Translations under genes and position numbers: made by a program
DNA from: Vibrio maritimus
GTDB taxonomy: Bacteria > Pseudomonadota > Gammaproteobacteria > Enterobacterales > Vibrionaceae
DNA: 64,000 bases
NCBI GenBank assembly: GCA_003263775.1
Contig: JYJJ01000034.1
Coordinates: forward strand, 186,001 to 250,000
Direction: 5' to 3'
Shown: piece by piece, positions 45,111 to 55,029 of the stretch
How positions within the stretch are numbered: the stretch's first letter is position 1
How the letters are laid out: every line of letters begins with the position of its first letter
Notes under the pieces: model-generated
Database searches by the model: none
Seen by the model: only the letters and a program-made list of their open reading frames with translations
What the model was told of the DNA's origin: nothing

Positions 45111-46202
45111 GTGATAAGATTTTTCAATAAAGAAGTTACCTTGCTTTTCGGTTTAATTGCTGTAATAACATTTAAGTCCCGCGCCGATAGCATTTTGCAA
45201 CATCAACTGAACTCTATATCTGGTTTTGTATTAAGTGCCGGACTACTAACAATTATGATGGCATGCATTTTTTCAGTGGTCCGCCACTCGGATGCACTAG
45301 CAATAAAATTAGGAGACCCGTATGGGACATTAATTCTCACCCTATCTGTTATTTCGTTAGAAGTAGTGATGATCTCCTCGGTCATGCTAACTGGCGACAA
45401 TACCCCTGTACTGGCTCGAGATACAATGTTTGCTGTAATTATGATGGTTTTGAACGGGTTAGTTGGCATTTCGCTAATGATTGGTGGGTTAAAACATCAT
45501 ACTCAAACCTATAACATTAATGGTATAAAATCATACTTAGTCGCAATGATACCTATTGCCATACTTAGTTTAGTCTTACCAAATTACACCCTCACTCGAC
45601 CTGATGGTTCAATGTCAATCGCTCTGTCATTTGTGTTAGTGGTAGCGTCAATTGCACTCTACAGTCTGTTTCTGTCCATTCAAACTCGCAGCCATACGCA
45701 TTTTTTTGTCGATGCTGACTTGAGTGATAACCATGATTTTAATGAACCTATTGAAAGTAACCTTTTCCATACTTTAATGCTAATCGCTTACCTAGCAATC
45801 GTTATTCTTCTTGCAAAGAGTATCGCTATTCCGATTGACAATACGGTCACAATATTAGGTGCTCCACCCGCATTAAGTGGACTCATCGTAGCCGCTATGA
45901 TACTCGCGCCAGAAGCTGTAGGAGGAGTGAAAGCGGTACTTAAAAATCAGCTGCAGAGAGTGTTAAATCTATTCCTAGGGTCTGTGCTTGCCACAATATC
46001 TTTAACGGTACCAGCAGTACTGTTAATTTCTCACTTTATTCATCAACCAATCATCCTTGGATTGGAGACAGTAGAAATGATACTGCTCATCACTACGTTA
46101 GTTATGACAGGCATCAGCTTTAGCAGCGGTAGAACAAACGCGTTGACTGGAGCGGCACACTTGATCTTATTTGTTGCCTATTTGGTATTAATGTTCGAAT
46201 GA
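45111..46202 (+). CDS. chaA: Calcium/cation:proton antiporter, ChaA-like
   Basis: The 363-residue membrane protein has about ten to eleven helices. The two CaCA repeats are visible: I-S-L-E-V-V-M-I (repeat one, with the ion-binding Glu) and A-P-E-A-V-G-G-V-K-A ... N-Q-L-Q-R-V-L-N-L (repeat two). ChaA exports Ca2+, Na+ or K+ in exchange for protons, mainly at alkaline pH. The start is GTG. The start has no strong ribosome site. No shared-type promoter is seen before it. Confidence 0.85.
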   Translation: MIRFFNKEVTLLFGLIAVITFKSRADSILQHQLNSISGFVLSAGLLTIMMACIFSVVRHSDALAIKLGDPYGTLILTLSVISLEVVMISSVMLTGDNTPVLARDTMFAVIMMVLNGLVGISLMIGGLKHHTQTYNINGIKSYLVAMIPIAILSLVLPNYTLTRPDGSMSIALSFVLVVASIALYSLFLSIQTRSHTHFFVDADLSDNHDFNEPIESNLFHTLMLIAYLAIVILLAKSIAIPIDNTVTILGAPPALSGLIVAAMILAPEAVGGVKAVLKNQLQRVLNLFLGSVLATISLTVPAVLLISHFIHQPIILGLETVEMILLITTLVMTGISFSSGRTNALTGAAHLILFVAYLVLMFE

Positions 46203-46738
46203 TATATTGGGACTAAATTCATTTATATGAGTGATCATTTGACATCTCATTCCGCATGAAAACGCATCAAAAATGACATCTAATTCTATAACTTTACTGA
46301 CTCGCATTAGTTATTCTTGGGAGAAATCAAAATTAGTGAAATGAGTAACCATGGTACTTGAAACTATTAAGGGGCAGTTCCAAGCTAGCCGCCTAGTCAA
46401 CACGGTCTGGACCTGTATGAGTCAGTGATTTTGCTAGATTAGTATTTAAAGGATTGCCTAAAGAGTTCATAGACTTAATGAACACTCTTGAGATGGGATT
46501 TAGATAGTATTCACAAAAGCTTGAATTCAACTTATGGCAGTGTTGGCAAAGCCCTGCTTAGACGGGGCTTTGTTATGTTTATAGATTTACCCGGGTATAA
46601 CACTCAGGTGCTTCCACAAGCGAAATCTCTTTAAGAAAAGTCGTATGCAATCGTAATTTTAACGAGCAAGAGTAACTAGGTACTTAGCTGGGTTAGTGTC
46701 AGCGTTAGAATTTTTAAGCTGCGGTAAGTGAATAAACA
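46203..46738. other. Intergenic region with one hairpin
   Basis: No whole gene is seen in 536 bases. AAAGCCC (46548-46554) and GGGCTTT (46565-46571) form a terminator-like stem. A short open stretch around 46431-46507 reads F-A-R-L-V-F-K-G-L-P-K-E-F, which could be a gene remnant but matches nothing I know. Confidence 0.45.
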
Positions 46739-47545
46739 TTAAGTAATGTCTACTTCCACCAGTACCCCAAAGTGATCCGACACAATCGGATAGAAATCGC
46801 CATTAAAAATCACCTGATGCTGCTTTATCACCACCGGTTGATTACAAAGAACCAAATCAATCCGTAGCGCTTGGCTATTTTTTTCCCAACCATCAATGTT
46901 TTTAACTACTGTAGTTCCGGAATCTTTTATTTCTGCTATTTCATAACAATCTATCAAACCGCGCTGTAAAACATAATCATAACCTTCATTACGTATATGG
47001 CTTGGGTTGTTGAAATCACCTAATAGAAAGCTCAATTCTGTTGATAATGTTGCCTTTATTCGGTTGAACTGTTCCTCAAATGAGTTCTCTGAGTCATTCC
47101 ACCAGCCGCAATGACAATTATAAAGATTGAAATCACCTTGTTGAGAAGTCACCTTAATGCGCACTGCTCGCCTGTGTTTCCAGTAGTTCACATCATAATT
47201 ATCACTTAGGTCAATGACCTCATGTTCGATAATCGGCAGTCGGGTCAAGAATGCCAGTCCCTCATGATATACGTCATAGCTTTGATGAACAAAGTCCCAT
47301 GTAAGTTGGTAGTGATAACCGTATTCCATGAGCTTTTTCTGTAACAGATAACCATAGTTATCAGTGAGCACGGTGTGATTAGTTAATATATTGGCATCAA
47401 CAGCCGGGCTGTCTTGATGTTGATTCACTTCCTGTAATGCAACGACATCGCACCCTTGCTCGATAATGGCTTGCGCTACCACATCCAACTTTTCTAGCTG
47501 TTTCTCTTCTTGCCAACTATGGGTATTTAGCGTCATTAACTTCAT
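46739..47545 (-). CDS. Endonuclease/exonuclease/phosphatase family protein
   Basis: The 268-residue protein shows the family's metal-dependent hydrolase motifs: M-T-L-N-T-H at the start, the metal Glu in V-A-L-Q-E-V-N, L-G-D-F-N-N-P, and the final S-D-H-F-G-V. No signal peptide is seen, so it acts in the cytosol. Substrate is unknown: DNA, RNA, a phosphoinositide-like sugar phosphate or a phosphodiester. It is the last gene of the PTS/alpha-glucosidase run, so a sugar-phosphate substrate is possible. Confidence 0.83.
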   Translation of the reverse strand: MKLMTLNTHSWQEEKQLEKLDVVAQAIIEQGCDVVALQEVNQHQDSPAVDANILTNHTVLTDNYGYLLQKKLMEYGYHYQLTWDFVHQSYDVYHEGLAFLTRLPIIEHEVIDLSDNYDVNYWKHRRAVRIKVTSQQGDFNLYNCHCGWWNDSENSFEEQFNRIKATLSTELSFLLGDFNNPSHIRNEGYDYVLQRGLIDCYEIAEIKDSGTTVVKNIDGWEKNSQALRIDLVLCNQPVVIKQHQVIFNGDFYPIVSDHFGVLVEVDIT

Positions 47546-47576
47546 TTATTATTCACTTATTTATTGTAGTGAGTTA

Positions 47577-47597
47577 AACGCAGCGCAAGGCTGCGTT
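47577..47597 (-). terminator. Terminator-like hairpin after the PTS gene
   Basis: AACGCAGC (47577-47584) pairs with GCTGCGTT (47590-47597). The T run on the minus strand is only three bases; on the plus strand it is five. It probably reduces read-through into the nuclease gene. Confidence 0.6.
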
Positions 47598-47630
47598 TTT
47601 CGATGTTACTCTATCTAAGTAGAGAGATAA

Positions 47631-49257
47631 CTACGCTGGTTGTGCTGAAAACTTCGCAACTAATCTAGATTTAATGACATCCACTCCAGGACCATAAATA
47701 ACTTGTACTCCCTGTTCTTTAATCACAGCGCCAAGTGCTCCTGTTGGCTTCCATAAGTCATATTCAGCAACCAACTGAGGATCATTAACTGTAACGCGCA
47801 AGCGAGTCATACAAGCATCAATCTCAGCAATATTGGTACGGCCACCTAGATTCTTAATAATAGTTTCCATCTTCTCATCTTCTGACATGGATTCCGAACT
47901 GTCATCTAGGTAGTTGCCCATGCGTCCCGGTGTTGGCAATTTAAGTTTGACAATAAGCACACGGAATAACCCATAGTTAACACCAAAGAAAACAATAGAG
48001 ACCAATGCGAAGCGAACCAAATCACCACCGATGCCCGCTGAAGTCATCATAGGTATGCGAGTGACTAATTCAATCAAACCAAAGGCATGTACACGTAGGT
48101 CCATCACATCTACTAACGCAAATGCAACCCCTGTTAACACCGCATGCGCAACATACAAAACAGGAGCAATAAACATAAACATGAATTCAATAGGCTCTGT
48201 TACACCTGTTAATAACACAGCAAGACACGCAGATAAGAACATTGGCTTGTATTGTTCGCGCTTATCACTATCAACACAGTGATACATGCAAGGCCAATAC
48301 CAATCAATGAAGACGCTGCGATAATAACTTGGCCCGCTTTAAAACGTGCTGGATGTACCGTGTCTAGTAGATGTTGGTAAGCTGTCGGATCGCTTAATTT
48401 AAGATTATTGAGATCGCTAACCCAAGCAAGCCATAATGGATCTTGACCATAAACACTTGAGCCCGCATTCGTACCAGTCAAAAGCTCATAAGTACCACCC
48501 AACTCCGTGTAATTCATCGGAATAGTTAACGTGTGGTGTAAACCGAATGGCAGTAATAAACGCTCTAACGTACCATATAGGAAAGGTGCAGTGATCGGTG
48601 CTGTGTCTTTAGAGGTTGCAATCCATTGACCAAAATCATTAAGTGCACCTTGAATTAAAGGCCATACGATTGATAGAGCAAACGCAATGATCATCGAATA
48701 GAAAATAACTACAAAAGGTACAAAACGCTTTCCGTTGAAAAATGCCAATGCTTGAGGTAGGCGAGAGAAGTCATGATAGCGGTTAAATAAGTTAGCACCT
48801 AAATAACCAGACATAATACCGATAAACACACCCATATTTAGAGCAGGCGCACCCAAAATATTAGTGAAGAATTGAGAGACAGGTAGCTCAGAACCAAATA
48901 AACTCATCACAACCGCTTCTGGATCACTGAGCATAGCATTATCCACGCCCAATATAACCCCAGTGATACGGTTGATTAGGATGAAGGCAATCAGAGCAGC
49001 AAAGGCACCTCCTGCACGTTCTTTAGCCCATGAACCACCGATAGCGACAGCAAATAATAGGTGAAGGTTAACTATGACCCCCAACCTATGTTTTCCATAA
49101 TAGCGCCGAGTGTTTCAATGGCGCCAATACCACCGGCATACATTGCGACGACTTTTCCGAGTGATATCATGATACCCGCGGCTGGCATCACCGCGATAAC
49201 AACGATAAGGGATTTCCCAAATCGTTGCCAAAAATCAAACGACAGTAACTTACTCAT
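47631..49257 (-). CDS. PTS IICB permease, glucose/maltose family (two frameshifts)
   Basis: Joined length is about 542 residues. The IIC channel (about 1-420) includes L-L-P-F-G-L-H-H-T and the conserved T-E-P-I-E-F. The C-terminal IIB domain has the phosphorylated Cys in I-D-A-C-M-T-R-L-R. Domain order IIC-IIB and sequence fit the Glc/MalX group, so it imports and phosphorylates a glucoside. No IIA domain is fused, so the cell's general IIA-Glc would be used. Breaks occur near 49083 (five G should be six) and near 48289 (GCATG should be GCAATG). Each repair restores conserved text. Confidence 0.87.
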
Positions 49258-49278
49258 AAATGATTCCTTGTTTTAAAT

Positions 49279-49304
49279 GCAGGGTCGCTTTATAAAGACC
49301 CTGC
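49279..49304 (-). repeat. Intercistronic hairpin between GH13 and PTS genes
   Basis: GCAGGGTC pairs with GACCCTGC around a ten-base loop. No strong T tract follows on the minus strand. It may stabilise the upstream message or set the ratio of the two proteins. Confidence 0.6.
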
Positions 49305-49316
49305 GAAAAATATAAA

Positions 49317-51049
49317 TTAGTGGTTTCTTACAAATATATACGCAGCATAAGCTGGGGCGATTTGCGTCGCTATAAAGTCTGAGCGCGCGTGTTCGTTCTT
49401 GATATTCTGATTATCAAGTACTAACTCGCCAAATTGCGAGCAGTCGATATCAACGTTGCTCTCTTGCGGACTCAAATTGGTAATAATGGTCCATGTCATG
49501 TCTTGAGCAACACGTTGATAAGCATAGATATTAGGATCGCTAGGTAGCAGCAATTGATAACGGCCAACCACTAAGCTTTCATTTGACTTACGCAGAGCAA
49601 TCAGCTGCTTGTAGAAACTCAAAATCGAATTTGGATCTTTCTGTTGTTGCTCAACATTAATATCTGCGTGCTGTTGATTGACCCAGAACCAAGGTTGCAC
49701 CTCAGAAAAACCGCCAAATTTCTGGTCATTCCATTGCATTGGCAAGCGACTGTGGTCGCGGGATACCTGATTTAACAAAGCTAAGATGTCTGCGTCGCTT
49801 TGACCTTGTTGAGATAGCTTTTGAATTAGGTTTCTAGCAGACACATCATTAAATTCGTCAAGAGACGTAAACTGATGATTTACCATGCCAATCTCTTGGC
49901 CCTGATAAATAAACGGAGTCCCTTTCATCAAGAAATAGCAACTCGCTAATGCGGTAGCACTGGCATACCGAGAATTAGGGTCGGCAAAAGTATCAATACT
50001 GCGAGCTTGATCGTGGTTTTCTAAATAAAGCGCATTCCAACCTTTACCTTCTAATGCATCTTGCCAACGCGATAAAATGCGTTTGAACTCCACCAAATCT
50101 AAACGCTCGTTGCTTTGTTCCTCCGACCATAACTTCATGTGTTCAAACTGAAAAATCATGTTGAAAACGCCACCTTGATCCTGCTCGGTCGCTTCGGCAA
50201 CCCAAGGTAATGCGTTATCGGCCGTAACCCCATTTGCCTCACCAACTGTCACAATGTCAAAGGGATCAAACGCCTGCTGTTTTAACTCATGCAGATGCTT
50301 TTCAATACCTGCCACATTCATATGATAATCAAACGAGGAGACATACTTTTCTCCCTTTGGATTGGGTAAAGACGGTAAACCTGGTTGTTTCTGAATATGG
50401 CTAATTGCATCCACTCGGAAACCATCAATACCGCGCTCCAACCACCAATGAATCATTTTAAATAGTGCTTGCTTAACTTCAGGATTTTCCCAGTTCAGAT
50501 CAGGTTGTTTTTTAGAAAATAGGTGCAAGTAGTACTGTGCAGTTTTTTCATCATATTCCCATGCACTGCCATGAAAGATACTTTCCCAGTTGTTTGGATC
50601 GCAAGTCAGTTTTTCATCGGTAGGCTCACAACCATCACGCCAAATATACCAGTCACGCTTAGGGCTATTTTTGTTATCTCGAGATTCGATGAACCATGGA
50701 TGCTCATCACTAGTGTGGTTGATCACTAAATCCATAATGATGCGAATACCACGCGTATGAGCAGCAGCGATCAGTGTATCTACATCCTCCAGGGTTCCGA
50801 AGTCAGGATGAATCGCTTGGTAGTCGCTAATATCGTAACCGTTATCATCATTCGGTGATGCATAGAATGGGCAAATCCATATTAAATCAATACCCAAATC
50901 AGCTAGGTAATCCAGCTTAGCAATGATTCCATTGATATCACCAATACCGTCTTGGTTCGTATCATAAAAGCTACGGGGATAAATTTGGTAGGCGGTCGCT
51001 TTTTCCACCACTCGAGTGGGCTTGAATGTCTGTTATTGGCGCAAATCAT
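49317..51049 (-). CDS. GH13 alpha-glucosidase, oligo-1,6-glucosidase type (one frameshift)
   Basis: Joined length is about 577 residues. It is cytosolic and should hydrolyse alpha-glucosides or their 6-phosphates brought in by the PTS. Catalytic residues: nucleophile in G-F-R-V-D-A-I, acid/base in V-G-E-A, and Asp in L-E-N-H-D. Ala follows the nucleophile, where known enzymes have Val (alpha-1,6) or Thr (alpha-1,4), so linkage choice is open. The frame breaks near 51003: five A should be six, giving the family N-terminus W-W-K-K-A-x-A-Y-Q-I-Y-P-R-S-F from ATG 51049. A GTG inside this text would give a truncated start. Confidence 0.87.
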
Positions 51050-51074
51050 CAATGTTATGTTACGTGTTATACTG

Positions 51075-51092
51075 TGTGTTATCGATAACACA
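51075..51092. promoter_or_regulatory. LacI-type operator before the GH13 gene
   Basis: TGTGTTATCGATAACACA is a perfect 18-base palindrome with a central CG, as LacI-family sites have. It lies 25 bases before the GH13 start and downstream of the LacI-type gene on the same strand. Confidence 0.72.
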
Positions 51093-51160
51093 TGAGGTTA
51101 AATGGATTGCGTTTAGACTCAATATAATTTCAGAAAAACTGTGAGGTAGCCCTCATAACC

Positions 51161-52125
51161 TCAAGAGAACCGTGAGCTTTCTCTCATTTTCAGTTCGAAT
51201 GTGCCTTCGACGGAACTGAAATCGCGCTTTATCAATTTTTTGACAGCTTGGTAGCCCACTTGATAGTAGTTAAAAGCCACAGTCGTCAGGCTCGGGACTA
51301 ACAGATCGCTGTAGTCATAGTCGCCCATGCCTACAATCCATACGTTATGACCAATCTTGAGTTGCTGTTCTTTGGCGCGACGATATAAACGAATGGCAAT
51401 ATTATCGGTGGCGCAAAAGTAGACATGATTGGGCTGTAATTGAACTGTCTGGTAGTCGGCTTTTTCCTCAGAGTTGGCTAAGGCTTGCAGTGAAAAGTTT
51501 AACTCGGGTACGGTGTCGGTAATGGTGGCTTGCATCAACTTAGTTCGGCTAGAAAGCATACGCTCATCGTAAATATAATTTACGGCTACCAGCGGTGCTT
51601 GCTGCTGTTTTAGCTGAGTAATGGTTTGGGAGACGAGTGCTTTAATAGCAGCATGATCGGGGTAATATAAGCAACAATGATGGGGAGAGTTTTTGCCAAT
51701 AAATAACACATTATCTAAGGTTCGATAAAAAGTCTCTTCAACACTGTGTTTTGAAGCGATAATAATCGTGCCCAGTGCATTTAAGCCGTTAAACTCTCTC
51801 ACAGCTTGGCATTCTGACTCATGATTAAACCCTGTGGAATGAAACAGCATTCGTACTTGGGATTCGTTAGCAGCAGCCAGCGCCCCTTTAATCACTAAAC
51901 TCGTCGTATATGACTCAATACGAGGCGCGACGAAACCAATAATATTGGATTGGCTGCGAATAGAGCGAGCAAATATATTAGGTGTGTAATGACTATCTTT
52001 GACAATAGCTTCAATTTTAAGGCGGTTCTCAGCCGAGACATAGCCGCATTAAAGTAACGTGACACAGTCATTGTTGAAATTCCAAGCTGTCTTGAAATCT
52101 CAGCCATTGTCATTTTTTTACTCAT
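51161..52125 (-). CDS. LacI-family regulator (one frameshift)
   Basis: Joined length is about 321 residues. The helix-turn-helix (M-A-E-I-S-R-Q-L-G-I-S-T-M-T-V-S-R-Y-F-N) is followed by hinge text and a sugar-binding sensor with G-M-G-D-Y-D-Y and S-L-T-T-V-A-F-N-Y. The sensor recalls TreR/ScrR-type proteins. The frame breaks near 52049: one extra G (AATGCGG to AATGGCGG) gives Y-F-N-G-G-Y-V-S-A-E-N-R. It likely represses the GH13-PTS genes through the palindrome next to it, with a sugar or sugar phosphate as inducer. Confidence 0.85.
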
Positions 52126-52484
52126 TACATATTTCCTTCAATAATGCACTATTGCCATACATCAAAGTGACCTCAAGATGCAGGATTCAGAGTTGAGTCA
52201 CTTCGGTATAGTATCCAATATATTGACTTACAATACAGTAAATACAACTAGGTGTGGGCGTGAGTGCGCGATTTTTACTCACAAGAATCGGATCTACACT
52301 CAAGACCAGGGAGCAAGCATACCTTGAACAAGCTAGCCCCCAATGCTGACGAATAGAATATAGTGTGCCAACAATCTGTAATTCGCGATTTAGCGCTTAT
52401 GTGCTTTGAAGTATCTACGCTGACTTTACCATTGATCACTTGATGCCGTTCCAGTGCGACAATAGTGATTGTTACTATGTGTGG
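52126..52484. other. Intergenic region between LacI and DeoR genes
   Basis: No gene is seen in 359 bases. The region should hold the LacI gene promoter and the end of the DeoR transcript. No clear terminator or operator was found. Confidence 0.4.
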
Positions 52485-53245
52485 CTAGAAATCATCAACA
52501 ATAAGCAGTTCAATGTCATGTCCTTCAAAGTGCTCTGTGTTTTCAGGCAACCGATCTGCAATTACAATATCGATGTCATCAAGTGTCGCGAATCGAGAGA
52601 ATGCTTTGCGTTCAAACTTATTGTTATCACAGCACACCACAACTTTGTTTGAGCGTTGCACCATCAAACGCTTGGTTTGAGCAAGTTGGATATCTGCAGC
52701 GAATGCTCCCTCACTATTGAGGCTGTTGGTGCCCATAAAGGCAATATCAATATTGAGTTCACGAAGCATGGCGGAATAGTGATTGTGGTAGGTACAGTGG
52801 TAGCCTGTCTTTACAAAGCCACCCAAAAGAAACACTTGAATGTGAGGGGATAGCTCCAGTAGCTTTGCGATGTCAAAATCGTTAGTCACCACAGTAAGAC
52901 CACGATGATCTTGGATGTGTTTGGCAATGTGATAGGTTGTGGTACCAGTATCTAACAACACAGTTTGATGGTCTTTAATTAACTCCGTCGCCTTTTTACC
53001 TATCGCTAATTTTTCTAGTTCATTGATGCTTTGGCGAGTGTCTGAATCGAGCTCATGGTGGCATCGGTTTTGGCTAGCGCTCCACCATACGTTTTGATAA
53101 GAAGATCTTTATCTTCCAGCGCTTTCAGGTCGTTACGTATTGTCGCTTGTGTAACGGAGTAAAGCTCAGACAACTCTTTGACCGAGACCTTTCCCACTTG
53201 GTTTAACTGCTTAACAATTAACCCTTGGCGCTCTTCTGCAAACAT
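52485..53245 (-). CDS. DeoR-family sugar regulator (one frameshift)
   Basis: Joined length is about 253 residues. The N-terminal winged helix has the DeoR pattern R-Q-G-L-I-V-K-Q-L-N ... V-T-Q-A-T-I-R-N-D-L. The sensor domain has D-T-G-T-T-T-Y and G-T-N-S-L, used to bind sugar phosphates. The frame breaks near 53048. One extra base (CTCGATTC to CTCGGATTC or CTCCGATTC) joins S-S with D-S-D-T-R-Q-S. ATG 53245 begins the usual M-F-A-E-E-R-Q. It probably controls the permease-kinase-aldolase genes upstream. Confidence 0.87.
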
Positions 53246-53296
53246 ATTCTTCCTCAATAAATGTGGCGGGGTAACCCGCCACAACATCTTTATCAC

Positions 53297-53695
53297 TTAG
53301 TGAAACTCATCGAACTCGATGCGCTCTTTATCTGGGCCTTCAATCATCATATAAGTCACCCCATTTTGACTAAAAGGTAGATACGTTGGCCCATCGACCA
53401 ATGGTATATCAAGTTCTCGTAACAGGTTTTGAACCTCTCCTAAGTTTTCCACTTTGATTGCCACATGGTTGATCGCACCTTCTCGCTTGCTCGTGATTTC
53501 ACCATGCAGTTGATAAAACTCCAATAACACGCCATTTTTTGCGGCAAACGCGATATGGTTCTTACCACCATTTCCACTATCAAGTTGATGACGCTCTAAG
53601 ATATCGAAGCCCAGTTTTTGATAGAAGTTCACGCTTGTTTCTACATCCTGCACTGGGATACCAATATGACCGGTGTAGCTTTGAATGTTATCCAT
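53297..53695 (-). CDS. VOC (glyoxalase-fold) protein
   Basis: The 132-residue protein is a single vicinal-oxygen-chelate domain: H-I-G-I-P-V-Q-D at the start, N-H-V-A-I-K-V in the middle and E-F near the end as likely metal ligands. Members include isomerases, epimerases and lyases. Its start overlaps the permease stop (TAATG), so it belongs to the sugar operon. It may act as an epimerase or isomerase on the same sugar, but the substrate is unknown. Confidence 0.83.
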   Translation of the reverse strand: MDNIQSYTGHIGIPVQDVETSVNFYQKLGFDILERHQLDSGNGGKNHIAFAAKNGVLLEFYQLHGEITSKREGAINHVAIKVENLGEVQNLLRELDIPLVDGPTYLPFSQNGVTYMMIEGPDKERIEFDEFH

Positions 53696-55029
53696 TACAG
53701 ACCTCGCTTGTTACAGTAGAAGCCAAAGTAGCCGATGTAAGCAAAACACACAGCTGGCAGAAGGAAAGCAATCTGCATGTTGCCGCTTAGCGCGTCAGAA
53801 ATCATCCCCATTAGAGGTGGGATAACTGCACCGCCACCGATGGTCATTACCACAAGTGAGCCGCCAAACTGTGTATCTTTACCCAAGCCTTTTACACACA
53901 GGCCGTAGTTTGTTGGGAAACATGGTGACATAAACAAGTTACACGCGATGAGAGCAAACAGAGACAATTCTGATGGATTAAGCGCTGCGAACGTAATCAA
54001 TACAAAGTTGATGATGCCGTAGATACCAAGCAGCTTTGAAGGCTCAAGGCGCTTCATCATCGCTGTTGCCACTGCTTTACCAAGAGCGTATAGCACTAGG
54101 CCTGCCATTAGGTAATTTGCCGCGGTATGCTCTGTCATGCCTTGATAAATCATCTGAGCAAAGCGAATGGTGAATGACCAAATACCTACCTGAGCACCAA
54201 CGTACAGGAACTGAGACATCAAACCTTTACGGAAGTGAGGGATTTGCATCAGGCGGCCAAAAGATTCTTTAATATCTACCTTTGGTTCATCTTGTACAGT
54301 TTCTGGGCGACATGCTGGAAACTTAGTAAAGATAAAGATAGCCGCAATCACTAGCAAGAACACGCCCATGAACAGGTACGGTGTTACCACCTGCTCCACC
54401 ATTTCATGACGAATAACGTTTGCCGCTTCAGGTGCCATCGCTAGCAGCTCTTCGTGTGATACGTCTGACTTACTAAACACGAGTTGCTGGCCAATGAAAA
54501 TACCACCGAATACCCCAACAGAGTTAAACACTTGAGAAAAGTTAATGCGCTGTGTCGACGAATCAATTGGACCAAGTAGCGTTGAGTAGGTGTTACATGA
54601 TGTCTCTAGGAAGGCTAAGCCTGAAGATACAATCAGTAGACAACCAAGAAACGCGCCGTAAGTCATCACATTCGCAGCAGGAATGAATAAGAAACAACCC
54701 AAAGCGTAAAGCGCCAAGCCCACAACGATGGCCGTTTTGTACGAGTATTTCTTCACGACTGTTGCGGCAGGAATCGCAAACGCAAAATAACCAAAGAAGA
54801 ATACCGATTGAACCAATGCCGATTGTGTGTCTGATAATTCAAAGCCTTTACGGAACTGAGGAATCAACACATCGTTCAGGCTGCCCGCGATACCCCACAG
54901 AACAAACACCAAACAAACCATTAGGAATTTACCCCAAGGGATCGTAGGTAGGTAACAACTGGTATCCAGTTCTACTGCTTCAACGTCTTCATTGGTTTTT
55001 GGCGTATCATTTATTGCTGTATTAGCCAT
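53695..55029 (-). CDS. MFS sugar permease, FucP-like
   Basis: The 444-residue inner-membrane protein has about twelve helices. It resembles the L-fucose:proton symporter: G-S-L-N-D-V-L-I-P-Q-F, a Q-S-V-F-F-F-G-Y-F helix, L-E-T-S-C-N-T-Y and late F-P-T-N-Y-G-L. Those positions carry sugar-contacting Asn, Glu and Gln in FucP. ATG 55029 is preferred because AAGGA lies eight bases before it; ATG 55038 is possible. The start overlaps the kinase gene end. The sugar it carries is not known. Confidence 0.87.
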   Translation of the reverse strand: MANTAINDTPKTNEDVEAVELDTSCYLPTIPWGKFLMVCLVFVLWGIAGSLNDVLIPQFRKGFELSDTQSALVQSVFFFGYFAFAIPAATVVKKYSYKTAIVVGLALYALGCFLFIPAANVMTYGAFLGCLLIVSSGLAFLETSCNTYSTLLGPIDSSTQRINFSQVFNSVGVFGGIFIGQQLVFSKSDVSHEELLAMAPEAANVIRHEMVEQVVTPYLFMGVFLLVIAAIFIFTKFPACRPETVQDEPKVDIKESFGRLMQIPHFRKGLMSQFLYVGAQVGIWSFTIRFAQMIYQGMTEHTAANYLMAGLVLYALGKAVATAMMKRLEPSKLLGIYGIINFVLITFAALNPSELSLFALIACNLFMSPCFPTNYGLCVKGLGKDTQFGGSLVVMTIGGGAVIPPLMGMISDALSGNMQIAFLLPAVCFAYIGYFGFYCNKRGL

